Origin: Sphingobium trunci
GTDB taxonomy: Bacteria > Pseudomonadota > Alphaproteobacteria > Sphingomonadales > Sphingomonadaceae
NCBI RefSeq assembly: GCF_022664535.1
Contig: NZ_JAKUJY010000018.1
Span: 33,361-97,360, forward strand
Length of the DNA stretch: 64,000 bases
Direction: 5' to 3'
Shown: in pieces, positions 43,030 to 50,975 of the stretch
Layout: the number at the start of each line of letters is the position of its first letter
Position numbering within the stretch: position 1 is the stretch's first letter
The notes under the pieces: model-generated
Databases searched by the model: none
What the model saw: the letters and a program-made list of their open reading frames with translations, nothing else
Told to the model about the DNA's origin: nothing
Program-made: the position numbers and the translations under genes

Positions 43030-44304
43030 ATGGTGATCGCCAACCAGAACTCCAGCAAGCGAGGCGAGATGGCAGAGGCGGATCTGTGCACCAGTGACCG
43101 GGCGGCCCGCCGCCGGCAAAGCGCGCGCGCCGATATACGTCGCATGGTCGCGCTGATTGCCGGGGATCGGACCGATTGCGCGGCGGCTCCGCTCGTTCTG
43201 GACAAGTCGATCTACACCGGGCGCCTGCGCCATGCGGCGGAGATGGACGGGATCTTTCGCAAGCAGCCCCTGATCGCCGGACTCAGCGGCGACATTCCCG
43301 AACCCGGCGATGCCCTGGTGTTCGACGCGGCGGGGCCTTCGGTGCTGGTCATGCGGGGCAAGGATGGCACGGCGCGCGCCTTCCTCAACATGTGCACCCA
43401 CCGCGCCGCCAGGCTGGTAGAGGAACAGGAGCCATGGCGCGGTCGCCTGCCGCGCGTCGCCTGTCCGTTCCACGCCTGGACGTTTGATGGGCAGGGCAGG
43501 TTGGTCGGTCAGCCGGGCAAGGAGGGCTTTGCCGGTTGCCCCGAAGGCGCGCGCGATCTGGTGGGGCTCCCCTGCGAGGAGCATCTGGGGCTGATCTTCG
43601 TGCGGCTCGATCCTCCGGCCGGGCCTGTCGACGCGACGGCGCATCTGGGCGCTTTTGCCCCGGTGCTGGAACAGATGGAGCCCTGGCGCGCCGAGCCGGT
43701 GAAGAAGGGCGTGCTGAGAGCGGATGCCAACTGGAAATTCGCGCTCGACACTTATGGAGAGAGCTATCACTTCAAGAGCCTGCACAAATCGACCATAGGC
43801 CAGACGCATTATTCGAACCGGGGGATTTACCAGCCCGTCGGGCAGCATCACCGCGTGAATTTCCCTGACCTGTCGATGGGGGAACTTGTCAGCACGCCCG
43901 AAGCCGAATGGCCGGAAGCCGAATATGGCGGGGTCCATTACATCTTTCCCAACACGGTCCTGTTCTTCGGCGCGGTAACCCCCGGCGTGCATTTCACCCA
44001 GCTTTTCCGCCTGTTCCCCGACGGCCCCGACCGGATGATCTGCCACTTCGCGGTCTATGCCCCCTTCGGGGTGATCGATGATGCGCACCGGGCGGTTTGC
44101 GAGGAGGCCTATGATGCGACGGCCGGCGTCGTCCAGACCGAGGACTATCGCGTCGCTTCGGCCGGCTATGCCAACATGCTGAGTGCGCCCGATGGCTTCC
44201 AGGTGGTGCTTGGCGCCAACGAGCCGGCGCTGCACGGCGTGCACCGCCACATCGCAGAGGCTTGCGGCATGCCTCTCGATCGCACGGAGCCGGCGGGTCG
44301 ATGA
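43030..44304 (+). CDS. Rieske 2Fe-2S aromatic ring-hydroxylating oxygenase, alpha subunit
   Basis: 424 residues. Rieske ligands Cys122, His124, Cys145, His148 (MCTHRAA; CPFHAW). Catalytic-domain iron ligands in YGESYHFKSLH (two His), with an acidic ligand likely in VQTEDYRVASAGY. Fold as in aromatic oxygenase/demethylase alpha subunits. ATG 43030 lies in the gap after the LuxR gene. No ferredoxin, reductase or beta subunit gene is adjacent; electrons must come from elsewhere, or this is an alpha-3 type that uses an unlinked partner. It overlaps the next gene by 4 bases. Confidence 0.9.
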   Translation: MVIANQNSSKRGEMAEADLCTSDRAARRRQSARADIRRMVALIAGDRTDCAAAPLVLDKSIYTGRLRHAAEMDGIFRKQPLIAGLSGDIPEPGDALVFDAAGPSVLVMRGKDGTARAFLNMCTHRAARLVEEQEPWRGRLPRVACPFHAWTFDGQGRLVGQPGKEGFAGCPEGARDLVGLPCEEHLGLIFVRLDPPAGPVDATAHLGAFAPVLEQMEPWRAEPVKKGVLRADANWKFALDTYGESYHFKSLHKSTIGQTHYSNRGIYQPVGQHHRVNFPDLSMGELVSTPEAEWPEAEYGGVHYIFPNTVLFFGAVTPGVHFTQLFRLFPDGPDRMICHFAVYAPFGVIDDAHRAVCEEAYDATAGVVQTEDYRVASAGYANMLSAPDGFQVVLGANEPALHGVHRHIAEACGMPLDRTEPAGR

Positions 44305-45716
44305 CTGACGCTCTTTCCAGCCCCGCGCGCGCGGATCGCTGCCCCGGCCAGAGCTATACCGATATGCTCAACGGCGATACGCGGCCTGCACCAGATTATC
44401 TGCTGGCGGAATCGTCGATCCCGCTGGACGACGAGCCGCTCGATCCCTCGCGCTATACCAGCGAGGCTTTCGCGGCGGCGGAACGGGCGAAGCTGTGGCC
44501 CAACATCTGGCACTTCGCCGCGCGCGAGGAGGATATGCCGGAACCGGGCGACACCGTCGTCTACGAAATCGCCGATCGTAACTATCTGCTGGTGCGGCAG
44601 GAGGACGGCTCGATCCGGGCCTTCCACAATGTCTGCCTGCATCGCGGGCGGCTGCTGCGGGATCATGGCGGGCGCGCGGTCCATTTGCGCTGCGCGTTCC
44701 ACGGCTTCACCTGGCACAATGACGGTAGCCTGAAGGAGGTGCCGTGCCCATGGGACTTCCGCCACCTCGAAGGCAGGAACCTGTCGCTGCCGCAGCTTCG
44801 GGTCGAGCGCTGGCAGGGCTTCGTGATGGTGACGGAGAATGCTGGGCTGCCGCCTTTCCGGACGTGGATCGGACCGGGGGTGGAACATTATGACAACTGG
44901 CGGCTCGACGAATGCCATACCATGGCCTGGATCGGCCGGGTCTTCCCGGCAAACTGGAAGGCGACGGCGGAAGCCTTCATGGAGGCGTTCCATGCAGTCG
45001 TGACGCATCCACAGATACTGGGCTTCACCGCCGATGCCAACAGCCGCTATGATCTTTATGGCGATCACATGAACCGCGCCATCACGCCCAACGGCGCGCT
45101 CAGCCCGCATGTGCGGGGGCGCAGCCAGCGCTATGTGCTGGATAAGATCACCGAATTCCTGCAGGGCGATGGCGGTGGCCGCTTCGCCGAGGACGGCGGC
45201 GACGACTTGCGCGGCTTCGCGCCCGACGATCCGCTGCTGGCGCGCAAGGTGCTGGCACAGGCCAATCGCGAGATTTTCGCAGCCATGGACGGCCATGACT
45301 ATTCGGCGGTGAGCGACAGCGAAGTGCTGGATAATTTCACTTACAACATCTTTCCCAACTTCGCGCCGTGGGGCGGGCTGGTGCCCAACATCGTCTATCG
45401 CTGGCGGCCCTGGCGGGATGTCGATCACTGCCTCATGGAAGTGCGTATTCTGACTCGCACGCCTAAGGGCACAAGACCGCCCAAGGCGCCGCCGATGCAC
45501 TTGATCGGGGAGGATGAAACATTCATGACGGTGGCGCATCTGATTGGGCCGGGCCTGGCGGGTGTGTTCGATCAGGACCTTGCCAATCTGGAAGCGGTGC
45601 AGAAGGGCATGAAGGCTTCCGCGAACCGCCGGATCGAGCTGGCGCACTATCAGGAAAGCCGCATCCGGCATTTTCAACGCACGCTGGACAAGTATCTGGG
45701 CGGGGAGCTCCCCTAG
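44301..45716 (+). CDS. Rieske 2Fe-2S aromatic ring-hydroxylating oxygenase, alpha subunit
   Basis: 471 residues. Rieske ligands Cys112, His114, Cys131, His134 (CLHRGR; CAFHGF), then catalytic iron ligands in MEAFHAVVTHPQ, with the acidic ligand in the DQDLANLEAVQ region. ATG 44301 overlaps the previous stop (ATGA), so the two oxygenases are translationally coupled. The sequences differ clearly, so they are not a recent duplication. They may form one heteromeric complex or catalyse two successive steps. The gene ends 19 bases before a 40-base inverted repeat. Confidence 0.9.
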   Translation: MTDALSSPARADRCPGQSYTDMLNGDTRPAPDYLLAESSIPLDDEPLDPSRYTSEAFAAAERAKLWPNIWHFAAREEDMPEPGDTVVYEIADRNYLLVRQEDGSIRAFHNVCLHRGRLLRDHGGRAVHLRCAFHGFTWHNDGSLKEVPCPWDFRHLEGRNLSLPQLRVERWQGFVMVTENAGLPPFRTWIGPGVEHYDNWRLDECHTMAWIGRVFPANWKATAEAFMEAFHAVVTHPQILGFTADANSRYDLYGDHMNRAITPNGALSPHVRGRSQRYVLDKITEFLQGDGGGRFAEDGGDDLRGFAPDDPLLARKVLAQANREIFAAMDGHDYSAVSDSEVLDNFTYNIFPNFAPWGGLVPNIVYRWRPWRDVDHCLMEVRILTRTPKGTRPPKAPPMHLIGEDETFMTVAHLIGPGLAGVFDQDLANLEAVQKGMKASANRRIELAHYQESRIRHFQRTLDKYLGGELP

Positions 45717-45735
45717 GGTCAGAACCCCAGATAAC

Positions 45736-45775
45736 TGGAGCATGATCTGATCAAGCTGAATCGGATCATGCTCCA
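45736..45775. repeat. 12-bp inverted repeat (terminator-like palindrome)
   Basis: TGGAGCATGATC (45736-45747), 16-base loop, GATCATGCTCCA (45764-45775): perfect 12-bp arms. It follows the second Rieske gene and could end its transcript, although only a short TTTG follows. Such GAGCATGATC-type palindromes may be dispersed repeats; I cannot test that here. Confidence 0.7.
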
Positions 45776-45840
45776 TTTGTCTTTGGTTTTCCCCATTTTC
45801 CGAGCCAGCAGGTGATGCCACCCGCTTTGAAAAGGCTCTG

Positions 45841-46101
45841 GGGCGTAAACTCATCCATGGCGCGCTCGAGGTTTGAGGCAAAAAGGCCCTGCACGAGGAG
45901 GCAGGGCGCAGGAACATGTCGATATTTCCAGCCCTCTCGACGTCGTGCGGGGCCTTTTTGGTCCAATCCGCAGGACGCCAAAATGGCTTCCATCTCGAAC
46001 CGACATGCGCTTGCAAAGGTGTCTCACCTTCGCGGCACGCATTTCGGCCCGATCTGTTCGCCATTTGGCGCCTCGAACGTGCCATGGATGAGTTTACGCC
46101 C
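45841..46101. mobile_element. MITE-like palindromic element
   Basis: 261 bases bounded by 31-base inverted ends: left starts GGGCGTAAACTCATCCATGG (45841), right ends with its complement (46071-46101), 29 of 31 matching. Inside, a second inverted pair (AAAAAGGCCCTGCACGA at 45880-45896; TCGTGCGGGGCCTTTTT at 45943-45959) matches at 16 of 17, and a third imperfect pair surrounds GGCGCCAAAATGGC-like sequence near 45973. No transposase. Short frames on both strands here are by-products of the palindrome. The right edge touches the TAG stop of the NTF2-like gene at 46101-46103. No clear target-site duplication is seen. Confidence 0.6.
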
Positions 46102-46493
46102 TAGGCCTTCAGGGCACGTGCCATGGCAGCCGTATCGAAATAGTGGATGCGCATTTCCGCCATCTTCCCGTCCCCGTCGAAGCGCGTGACCTCGGACACG
46201 TGCTGAACGATGCGCTCACCGGTTTCCGGCACGGTCATGCTGAAGCGCAACAAGGCCACCACATGCGTCTCTCCGCCGATCAGGTCGATCCATTCGACGA
46301 GCGGGTCCCGCCAGAAACTCATTACCCGGATGAACAGCCTTTCCAGGGCGTCGCGACCGCGCCATTCGCCGCCATAGGGCAGGCTCGCAGGTTCGTGGAT
46401 CACGAAATCCTGTGCCATGAATATTTGCACTGCAGCCCATTCACCGCGGGCGGCATGTTCGTACATGGTTCGGACGGCTTGGGTCGGTGTCAT
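46101..46493 (-). CDS. NTF2-like / SnoaL-like protein
   Basis: 130 residues from ATG 46493. AVRTMYEHAARGEWAAVQIFMAQDFVIHEPASLPYGGEWRGRDALERLFIRV is the NTF2-like opening, with His/Glu pocket residues. The last strands, FDGDGKMAEMRIHYFDTAAMARAL, are typical. Its stop lies exactly at the boundary of the MITE-like element, so the C-terminus may have been reset by insertion; the final ALKA is close to the normal family end, so the protein is likely still functional. It faces the Rieske genes across the repeats. Confidence 0.78.
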   Translation of the reverse strand: MTPTQAVRTMYEHAARGEWAAVQIFMAQDFVIHEPASLPYGGEWRGRDALERLFIRVMSFWRDPLVEWIDLIGGETHVVALLRFSMTVPETGERIVQHVSEVTRFDGDGKMAEMRIHYFDTAAMARALKA

Positions 46494-46732
46494 GGCGACT
46501 ATCCGGATGATTGGGCCGTGCCTGCATAATCGCAGATGGGGAGGGGACCCCATCGTCAAAAATGTCAGGTGATCGGGCCCATCGCACCCCGGAAGGAAGC
46601 GCAGGGCGCCGTAACATGATCGACATGACCGGGGCCTTTGCCGCCTGACCCTAGCGTTTTGATGAGTCGAACCCCTTTCAGCGGCGCCTTATGGCTTGGC
46701 GGGATCACGGCGAACGAAGGGAAAGGGAGCGA
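46494..46732. other. Divergent gap before the small ORF/VOC operon
   Basis: 239 bases between the NTF2-like start and the small-ORF ribosome site. It probably holds both divergent promoters. I see no clear -35/-10 pair or palindrome. Confidence 0.35.
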
Positions 46733-46846
46733 ATGGACGCGATCGCCGAAGCGTTGTTCACCCATGGAGCGTCACTCCGTCTCTTCGCCCGTTTCCTCGC
46801 CGCGCTGAAGAGGCTCATCGAAGGACCTGAGGAGTTGTCAGCATGA
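46733..46846 (+). CDS. Small hypothetical protein coupled to the VOC gene
   Basis: 37 residues beginning MDAIAEALFTHGASLRLFAR and ending in acidic EGPEELSA: one amphipathic helix. ATG 46733 is preceded by AAGGGAAAGGGAG, one of the strongest ribosome sites in the window. The stop overlaps the start of the next gene as ATGA. An in-frame ATG at 46691 would give 51 residues. It is probably a translated leader or a small partner; no family match can be stated. Confidence 0.45.
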   Translation: MDAIAEALFTHGASLRLFARFLAALKRLIEGPEELSA

Positions 46847-47394
46847 AAGGCTCTGCCATGTCCGCACCCGGCCCGCTCAAGGCTCTCGGCGAGATCGTAC
46901 AGATCGCTTACCTGCCTTCGAACTTCGAGGCCGCGCTCGACCACTGGACGAAGACGATGGGCGTCGGCCCGTTCTTCATGCTTCAGAATATTCAACTCGG
47001 CGCAATGAAGTATGAAGGACAGCCTACCGACGCCCTGTTCTCGATCGCCATCGGCTATTGGGGTGATATCCAGATCGAGTTGATCCGTCCCGAAAACGAT
47101 GCGCCTTCAGTCTACACCGGCCCCTATGCGGTGAAGGACCAAGTGCATCATGTCTGCCTGTTCGTCGACTCGATCGACGATGCGCGCCGTGCCTGTGCCG
47201 AAATCGGTGCGAAAACCCTGCTGGAAGGCAAGGTCGGCGATACCGGCGAGGTGATCTACATCGATGCCGGCGGCGGCCCGGGACATGTGATCGAAATGCT
47301 GCAGCCCATGGAGGGTTCGGATGCGCTTTTCGCGATGATGCGCGAAGCCGCGCGCGACTGGGACGGCAGCGATCCGTTGCGGGTGATCGGATAA
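46843..47394 (+). CDS. VOC superfamily (glyoxalase-like) protein
   Basis: 183 residues with two beta-alpha-beta-beta-beta modules. ALGEIVQIAYLPSNFEAALDHWTKTMGVGPFFML starts the first and VKDQVHHVCLFVDSIDDARRACAEIGAKTLLEG the second. His (HHV) and Glu in PGHVIEMLQP fit the metal ligands. Family reactions include epimerisation, lyase and dioxygenase chemistry; methylmalonyl-CoA-epimerase-like is possible given the neighbouring acyl-CoA dehydrogenase. It is translationally coupled to the small ORF upstream. Confidence 0.85.
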   Translation: MKGSAMSAPGPLKALGEIVQIAYLPSNFEAALDHWTKTMGVGPFFMLQNIQLGAMKYEGQPTDALFSIAIGYWGDIQIELIRPENDAPSVYTGPYAVKDQVHHVCLFVDSIDDARRACAEIGAKTLLEGKVGDTGEVIYIDAGGGPGHVIEMLQPMEGSDALFAMMREAARDWDGSDPLRVIG

Positions 47395-47406
47395 GGAAGC
47401 AGGCAA

Positions 47407-48573
47407 GTGAGCACACAACGCGCATGGGAGATCGCGGACCGGGTGGAAGTATTCGTTCGCGAGGTCGTTATCCCCTATGAACAGGATGCAAGGCGGGACA
47501 ATCACCATGTTCCCACCGATGAAATGATCATTGAGATGCGCGAGAAGGCGCGGGCGGCTGGCGTGCTGACGCCGCATATTCTGCCGGACGGTACGCATCT
47601 CAGCCAACGAGAGACGGCCACGGTCCTGATCCGCACGGGTCTTTCCCCGCTGGGTCCACTCGCCTGCAACACCAATGCCCCCGATGAGGGCAACATGTAT
47701 CTGCTGGGTGCCGTGGGCAGCCCGGAGATCAAGCGGCGTTTCCTCAAGCCTCTGCGTGAGGGGCGCGCGCGCTCGGCCTTCTTCATGACAGAACCCGCCG
47801 AATGGAATGGTGCCGGGTCAGACCCGTCGATGATGAAGACCACGGCCCGGCGCGATGGCGGTGACTGGGTGATCAACGGGCGCAAGGCCTTCATCACCGG
47901 CGTCAACGGCGCCAGCATCGGCATCATCATGGCCAAGGCGGAGGAGGGAGCTTCGATGTTCCTCGTGGACCTGCCGCATCCGGCGATCCGCGTGGTTCAT
48001 GTGCCCAACACGATCGACAATGCCATGCCCGGCGGCCATTCGACCATCGCGATCGAGGAACTGCGCGTGCCGGCTGGCCAGATGCTGGGCGAGCCGGGCA
48101 AAGGGTTCGGATATGCGCAACTACGGCTATCGCCGGCGCGTCTGTCGCATTGCATGCGCTGGCTGGGAGCTTGTATGCGCGCGCAGGAAATCGCCACGGA
48201 CTATGCCAACCGCCGTCATGCCTTCGGCAAGGTGCTGATCGATCATGAAGGAGTCGGCTTCATGCTGGCCGAGAACATGATCGAACTGAAGCAGGCCGAA
48301 CTGACGATCGACTGGTGCGCGGGCGTGCTCGATACCGGCGATCTGGGTACCGTCGAAAGCTCGTTGGCCAAGGTGGCTGTATCCGAGGCGCTGATGCGCG
48401 TGGCGGATCGGTGTGTTCAGGTGATGGGCGGCACCGGCGTGACCGACAAGACCATCGTGGAGCAGGTGTTCCGCGAAATTCGCGCCTTCCGCATCTATGA
48501 TGGGCCGACCGAGGTTCACAAGTGGAGCCTGGCGAAGAAGATACGCCGTGACTGGAAAGCGGCCAATCCGTGA
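47407..48573 (+). CDS. Acyl-CoA dehydrogenase, ACAD10/11-like
   Basis: 388 residues from GTG 47407 (AAGGAAGCAGG upstream). FAD/substrate domain FFMTEPAEWNGAGSDPSMMKTTARRDGGDWVINGRKAFITG, and a C-terminal helical domain with the catalytic Glu in YDGPTEVHKWSLAKK, as in ACAD10/11 and related bacterial enzymes. Its stop overlaps the start of the phosphotransferase gene. In animals ACAD10/11 fuse exactly these two domains and process 4-hydroxyacyl-CoAs; the neighbours here suggest the same chemistry in a split form (inference). Confidence 0.9.
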   Translation: MSTQRAWEIADRVEVFVREVVIPYEQDARRDNHHVPTDEMIIEMREKARAAGVLTPHILPDGTHLSQRETATVLIRTGLSPLGPLACNTNAPDEGNMYLLGAVGSPEIKRRFLKPLREGRARSAFFMTEPAEWNGAGSDPSMMKTTARRDGGDWVINGRKAFITGVNGASIGIIMAKAEEGASMFLVDLPHPAIRVVHVPNTIDNAMPGGHSTIAIEELRVPAGQMLGEPGKGFGYAQLRLSPARLSHCMRWLGACMRAQEIATDYANRRHAFGKVLIDHEGVGFMLAENMIELKQAELTIDWCAGVLDTGDLGTVESSLAKVAVSEALMRVADRCVQVMGGTGVTDKTIVEQVFREIRAFRIYDGPTEVHKWSLAKKIRRDWKAANP

Positions 48574-49640
48574 AGGGTGACATCGCCTCGGCCAATATCG
48601 GCACCACGCCGGTGCGCAGGGGTTTCGGCTTCGACATATCGGCTCTCATGGGCTGGATGACGGCGCATGTCGAAGATTTCGCGGGCCCACTGACGATCGA
48701 GCAGTTCCGTGGCGGCCTGTCTAACCCGACATATAAGCTGGCCACGCCCTTGCGGAGCTACGTGCTGCGGCGCAAGCCCCCCGGAACCACCCTGCGTGGC
48801 GCACATGCGGTGGACCGTGAGGCGCGTGTGCAGCAAAGCCTGGGTGCGGCGGGCTTTCCGGTCGCGCGCGTGCATGGCCTGTGCACTGACGATGCCGTAA
48901 TCGGAAGCTGGTTCTACGTGATGGACATGGTGGAGGGGCGGATCTTCTGGGACGCGGCTTTCCGTTCGGCGCCCGATGCCGATCGTCCGGCCTTTATTGA
49001 CGCGATGAACGCAGCCTTGGCGCAGCTCCATGGTTTCGATCCATCTGCTTTGGGTCTTGGCGATTATGGCCGGCCCGGCAACTATTTCGCGCGCCAGATC
49101 GCCCGATGGAGTCAGCAGTATCTGGCCGATACCCTGGCCGGTCGCGATCCGGACATGGACGCGCTCGTCGCGGCCTTGCCTGCCATGATTCCCCTGGATG
49201 ATGGCGGAACGAGCGTGATTCACGGTGACTTTCGCTGCGATAATCTGATTTTTCACCCCACCGAACCGCGCATTCTGGCGGTGATTGATTGGGAACTGTC
49301 GACGATTGGAAGTCCGCTCGCGGACTTTGCCTATCACGCGATGATGTACCGTATGCCGCCCGACATTATCGCGGGGCTCGAAGGCAGCGACCTGGCCGGA
49401 TTGAACATTCCATCTGAAGCGGACTATGTCCGGGCCTACTGCGAACGTACCGGTCGGCTGTCGCTGCCGGACTATGAATTCGCGATGGCCTTCAACCTGT
49501 TCCGCCTGGCCGCCATCTTCCATGGGATCAAGGGCCGGGTCATCCGGGGAACCGCCGTCAACAGCCAGGCCCGCCGGCGGGCCGAGGCTTTCCCCAGGCT
49601 TGCCCGGATGGCGCGCGAAACGCTGAATGGTTGTCCGTGA
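48570..49640 (+). CDS. APH-like phosphotransferase (ACAD10/11 kinase-domain homologue)
   Basis: 356 residues from GTG 48570, overlapping the dehydrogenase stop (GTGA). FDISALMGWMTAHVEDFAGP, then QFRGGLSNPTYKL and YVLRRKPPG with AHAVDREARV are signatures of the ACAD10/11-type kinase domain. The catalytic loop is IHGDFRCDNLIF and the metal-binding DWELSTIGSP follows. Known homologues phosphorylate the 4-hydroxyl of 4-hydroxyacyl-CoA so that the dehydrogenase-like partner can eliminate phosphate (levulinate/4-hydroxyacid catabolism). This strongly suggests a 4-hydroxyacid intermediate or by-product in the island. Confidence 0.9.
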   Translation: MKGDIASANIGTTPVRRGFGFDISALMGWMTAHVEDFAGPLTIEQFRGGLSNPTYKLATPLRSYVLRRKPPGTTLRGAHAVDREARVQQSLGAAGFPVARVHGLCTDDAVIGSWFYVMDMVEGRIFWDAAFRSAPDADRPAFIDAMNAALAQLHGFDPSALGLGDYGRPGNYFARQIARWSQQYLADTLAGRDPDMDALVAALPAMIPLDDGGTSVIHGDFRCDNLIFHPTEPRILAVIDWELSTIGSPLADFAYHAMMYRMPPDIIAGLEGSDLAGLNIPSEADYVRAYCERTGRLSLPDYEFAMAFNLFRLAAIFHGIKGRVIRGTAVNSQARRRAEAFPRLARMARETLNGCP

Positions 49641-49675
49641 GATGACGTCTCCTGATTTTCGCGCCAGCAAGCAAT

Positions 49676-50929
49676 TCAGGCAAGGGGTCGATACTGATCC
49701 AGCCGGTCGATGAGAATCCGGATTTGCGCGGCCTCTGCGGCGCTGTTGGCGATGTTCATCGCGCCGCTATAAGCCATTCTCGCTTCCTCGAAGCGACCGA
49801 GCCGGTCCAGCAACTGGCCATGCACCGCGTGAAAATAAAAATAATGCTGCAGCGCCGCGTTCAGCGGTTCGACCAAGTCCAGCGCGGCTTGCGGCCCCGC
49901 CACTTGCCACACGGCCACGGCATGATTGAGCGCCACTACCGGTGTCGGTTGAAATTCGGCGAGCGCACGATAAAGCCGCTCGATCTGGGGCCAGTCGGTC
50001 TGCGCGACGCTCGGGGCGCGCGCGTGGAGCGCGGCGATGGCAGCCTGGATCTGATAGGGGCCGGGGCGACCCATGGCGAACGCCCGATCGACGAGAGATG
50101 TGCCCTCGACAATGCACGCGCGATCCCAGCAAGCGCGATCCTGTTCCTCCAGCAACACCGTCATGCCGTCCGCATCGAAACGCGCAACGGCGCGCGATTG
50201 CTGCAGCAGCATCAGCCCCACCAGTCCCAACACCTCGGGTTCGCCCGGACAAAGTTCGATCAGCAGCCGTCCGAGACGTATCGCCTCATCACAGAGAGAC
50301 CCCTTGTGAGGCATCTCGCGTGCCGATGCCGAGTAGCCCTCGTTGAACATGAGGTAGAGCATCGAGAGCACCGTCGTAAGCCGCTCGATACGGGCAATGC
50401 GCGAGGGTGTCTCGAACAGCACATCCGCTTGGGCAAGCGCGCGCTTGGCCCGTGTGATCCGCTGTTCCATCGCGGCTTCGCTCACCAGAAAAGCGCGGGC
50501 GATCCGCGCGACGCTCAGGCCGGACACGACGCGCAGGGCCAAGGCAATTTGCTGGGTTTTAGAGAGGCTCCGATGACAGCAGATGAAGAGGAGGCGGATC
50601 ATGTCATCGCCGAATTCCGCCGTCTCGAGTTCCTCTGCGATGCGCTCTTCCGCTTGGTTGTCGATTAGGCTTTCAAGTTCCGGGGACATGGTAGCGACGC
50701 GCGTCTGCCGCCTCACCGTGTCGATAGCCGCGTTACGGCCGACCAGGATTAACCAGGCCAGCGGATCTCGTGGCGCGCCGTGCTGCGGCCATTTGGAGAG
50801 AGCACGAAGACTCGCCTCCTGAAAAGCTTCCTCCGCCAACTCGACGTTATCGAAGTAACGCAGCAACGCGGCGATCGCGCGCGGCCGCGCGGTCCGAAGC
50901 TGAAGGTCGATCCATGCGCTATCGATCAT
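49676..50929 (-). CDS. ECF42-type RNA polymerase sigma factor with C-terminal TPR-like domain
   Basis: 417 residues from ATG 50929; a longer upstream frame lacks a ribosome site. The sigma-2 region FDNVELAEEAFQEASLRALSKWP and sigma-4 region QQIALALRVVSGLSVARIARAFLVSEAAMEQRI are followed by about 220 residues of helical repeats ending DRLGRFEEARMAYSGAMNIANSAAEAAQI. This long C-terminal extension marks the ECF42 group, whose regulation involves the extension itself rather than an anti-sigma factor. The gene follows a DGPF-protein gene, its usual ECF42 target/partner, by 46 bases. Confidence 0.9.
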   Translation of the reverse strand: MIDSAWIDLQLRTARPRAIAALLRYFDNVELAEEAFQEASLRALSKWPQHGAPRDPLAWLILVGRNAAIDTVRRQTRVATMSPELESLIDNQAEERIAEELETAEFGDDMIRLLFICCHRSLSKTQQIALALRVVSGLSVARIARAFLVSEAAMEQRITRAKRALAQADVLFETPSRIARIERLTTVLSMLYLMFNEGYSASAREMPHKGSLCDEAIRLGRLLIELCPGEPEVLGLVGLMLLQQSRAVARFDADGMTVLLEEQDRACWDRACIVEGTSLVDRAFAMGRPGPYQIQAAIAALHARAPSVAQTDWPQIERLYRALAEFQPTPVVALNHAVAVWQVAGPQAALDLVEPLNAALQHYFYFHAVHGQLLDRLGRFEEARMAYSGAMNIANSAAEAAQIRILIDRLDQYRPLA

Positions 50930-50975
50930 CGGTCCGATCCAAGCCCGGGTGTCTACGCGGCCGGCTCCATTGTCC

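Noticed and set aside
44166..46085. 639-codon minus-strand frame spanning Rieske genes and the palindromic element
   Set aside because: Runs through two real genes and a repeat. No domain or ribosome site.
45812..46189. 125-codon plus-strand frame inside the MITE-like element
   Set aside because: Created by the inverted repeats; it crosses the element edge and overlaps the end of the NTF2-like gene.
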